A DNA stretch of 5,469 nucleotides from Candidatus Saccharimonadia bacterium (GTDB lineage: Bacteria; Patescibacteriota; Saccharimonadia; Saccharimonadales; Saccharimonadaceae). This document shows, in pieces, positions 4,680-5,469 of this stretch. The stretch's first letter is position 1; the number at the start of each line of letters is the position of its first letter. The stretch is taken from assembly GCA_023257755.1 (NCBI GenBank), contig JALRBM010000009.1:1-5469 (forward strand), in the 5' to 3' direction. The notes beneath the pieces were generated by a model. That model searched no databases. It was not told where the DNA came from and saw only the letters and a program-made list of their open reading frames with translations. Made by a program: the position numbers and the translations under genes.

Positions 4680-5263
4680 TAGCGATTGCCTCCTTCTTTT
4701 TCAAACGGTAGACCGAATTTCTCCAGTAGTGCACGGCTGTGAGTAGACTCTTCAGCCTTCAATGTGAACGTAATCTGCAGTCCGTGAACAACTTGAGTTT
4801 CTTCGAAAGTAAGCTCTGGGAAAATCGACTGTTCGACGATACCGAGGTTGTAGTTGCCGCCTTTATCAAACTTTGCCTTAACGCCGTGGAAGTCGCGGAC
4901 ACGAGGCAACGCAACGTTGACGAGGCGGTCAAGAAATTCGTACATCCTGCTTCCTCGGAGTGTGACGCTGATACCAACGCGGTTCATTCCAGCGCGGATC
5001 TTGAAGCCGGCAATCGACTTCTTCGCCATGCGATCAACAGGTGCTTGACCGGTAATCTTAAATAACGTGTTCTTAACGACTTCGTAAAAACGCTTATCAT
5101 CCTTGTTTTTACCGATTCCTACGCTTATAACGATCTTTTCAAGTTTTGGAACTTGGTGGACGTTACCGAGTTTAAGTTCGGCTTGCAGTTCTTTGGCATA
5201 TGTATCAGCGTACAAAGCTTTCAAGCGAGGAGCCGGTACAGTAGTGGTGGTCTTTTCAGCCAT
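4679..5263 (-). CDS. rplE: 50S ribosomal protein L5
   Basis: L5 (uL5) binds 5S rRNA, forms part of the central protuberance and contacts the P-site tRNA. The 194-residue product is slightly longer than the common 178-180 because of an N-terminal tail (MAEKTTTTVPAPR). Family landmarks are VPKLEKIVISVGIG (38-51), the KKSIAGFKIRAGMNRVG segment (81-97), VTLRGSRMYEFLDRLVNVALPRVRDF (100-125) and GIVEQSIFPEL (141-151). The ATG start is fixed by an AAGGAG Shine-Dalgarno at 5272-5277, 8 nt upstream and inside the end of rplX. The gene overlaps rplX by one base upstream and rpsN by one base downstream (both TAATG), suggesting coupled translation. The protein has no cysteine. The identification is secure. 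Confidence 0.97.
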   Translation of the reverse strand: MAEKTTTTVPAPRLKALYADTYAKELQAELKLGNVHQVPKLEKIVISVGIGKNKDDKRFYEVVKNTLFKITGQAPVDRMAKKSIAGFKIRAGMNRVGISVTLRGSRMYEFLDRLVNVALPRVRDFHGVKAKFDKGGNYNLGIVEQSIFPELTFEETQVVHGLQITFTLKAEESTHSRALLEKFGLPFEKEGGNR

Positions 5264-5469
5264 TACTTGATCTCCTTGTTCTTTGCCTGGCGGGCAAGGC
5301 GAACCTTGGCGCCGTCGGCGTTCTTAATATATCCAACACGGCTGGTTTTAGCTGATTTTTCATCAACCACCAAGGCCACCTTGTGAAGCGAAACAGGCAC
5401 ATGAATGTCCTTTTTGCCGCCGCGAGGATTTAGCTGTGATGGTTTGACATGACGATGTCCCACGCCCAC
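5263..5469 (-). CDS. rplX: 50S ribosomal protein L24, 5'-partial at window edge
   Basis: L24 (uL24) binds the 5' domain of 23S rRNA and is an early assembly initiator of the 50S subunit. The window holds the last 68 codons and the TAA stop. The first codon seen (GTG at the edge) is an internal valine, not a start, because the family's N-terminal KOW domain should precede it. The visible part begins in the KOW-domain end (RHVKPSQLNPRGG) and runs into the C-terminal region, where VALVVDEKSAKTSRVGYI and AKVRLARQAKN match the family pattern of a beta-rich tail ending near the C-terminus. Its stop overlaps the rplE start by one base (TAATG), the usual gene order of the spc operon. Identity is supported by both motif and synteny. 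Nothing is odd apart from the truncation by the window. Confidence 0.93.
   Translation of the reverse strand: MGVGHRHVKPSQLNPRGGKKDIHVPVSLHKVALVVDEKSAKTSRVGYIKNADGAKVRLARQAKNKEIK

Noticed and set aside
4759..4977. 72-codon minus-strand frame inside rplE
   Set aside because: It is an alternate reading frame fully inside rplE, with no family likeness.

Overview
This window is a stretch of the conserved bacterial S10-spc-alpha ribosomal-protein locus. All genes lie on the minus strand. In transcription order (high to low coordinates) they are rplX (L24, 5' end outside the window), rplE (L5), rpsN (S14), rpsH (S8), rplF (L6), rplR (L18), rpsE (S5), rplO (L15), secY, infA (IF-1) and rpmJ (L36, 3' end outside the window). 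No credible plus-strand gene, mobile element, CRISPR array, tRNA or rRNA is visible. The long plus-strand frames are antisense shadows of these genes.

The organism is most likely a member of the Candidate Phyla Radiation (Patescibacteria), with Saccharibacteria (TM7) as my best guess. rpmD (L30) is missing between rpsE and rplO, whose stop and start codons overlap by one base. adk and map are missing between secY and infA. S14 and L36 are both in cysteine-free, zinc-independent forms. The standard code is used, so UGA=Gly lineages such as Gracilibacteria and Absconditabacteria are unlikely. The placement is inferred from gene content and protein feel, not from a tree.

Layout: from 5469 down to 2019 the eight ribosomal-protein genes are packed with gaps of 1-18 nt or one-base TAATG overlaps, which suggests one polycistronic message with translational coupling. 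A 98-nt gap (1921-2018) separates rplO from secY and holds a 12-bp RNA hairpin without a U-tract. A second gap (380-510) separates secY from infA. It holds two good sigma70-type promoter candidates. The downstream one would start transcription only about 9 nt before the infA start codon. infA and rpmJ then lead into what is probably the alpha-operon part (rpsM, rpsK, rpsD, rpoA, rplQ), outside the window.

Functionally, the genes supply 5S rRNA-binding L5 and L18, the 30S proteins S5, S8 and S14, the 50S proteins L6, L15, L24 and L36, initiation factor IF-1, and the SecY channel that receives nascent membrane proteins. The most notable global property is that the 11 proteins, about 1,712 visible residues, contain no cysteine at all. 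There is no sign of an accessory or novel system. The points worth a second look are the lineage-specific gene losses, the zinc-free ribosomal proteins and the regulatory DNA around secY and infA.
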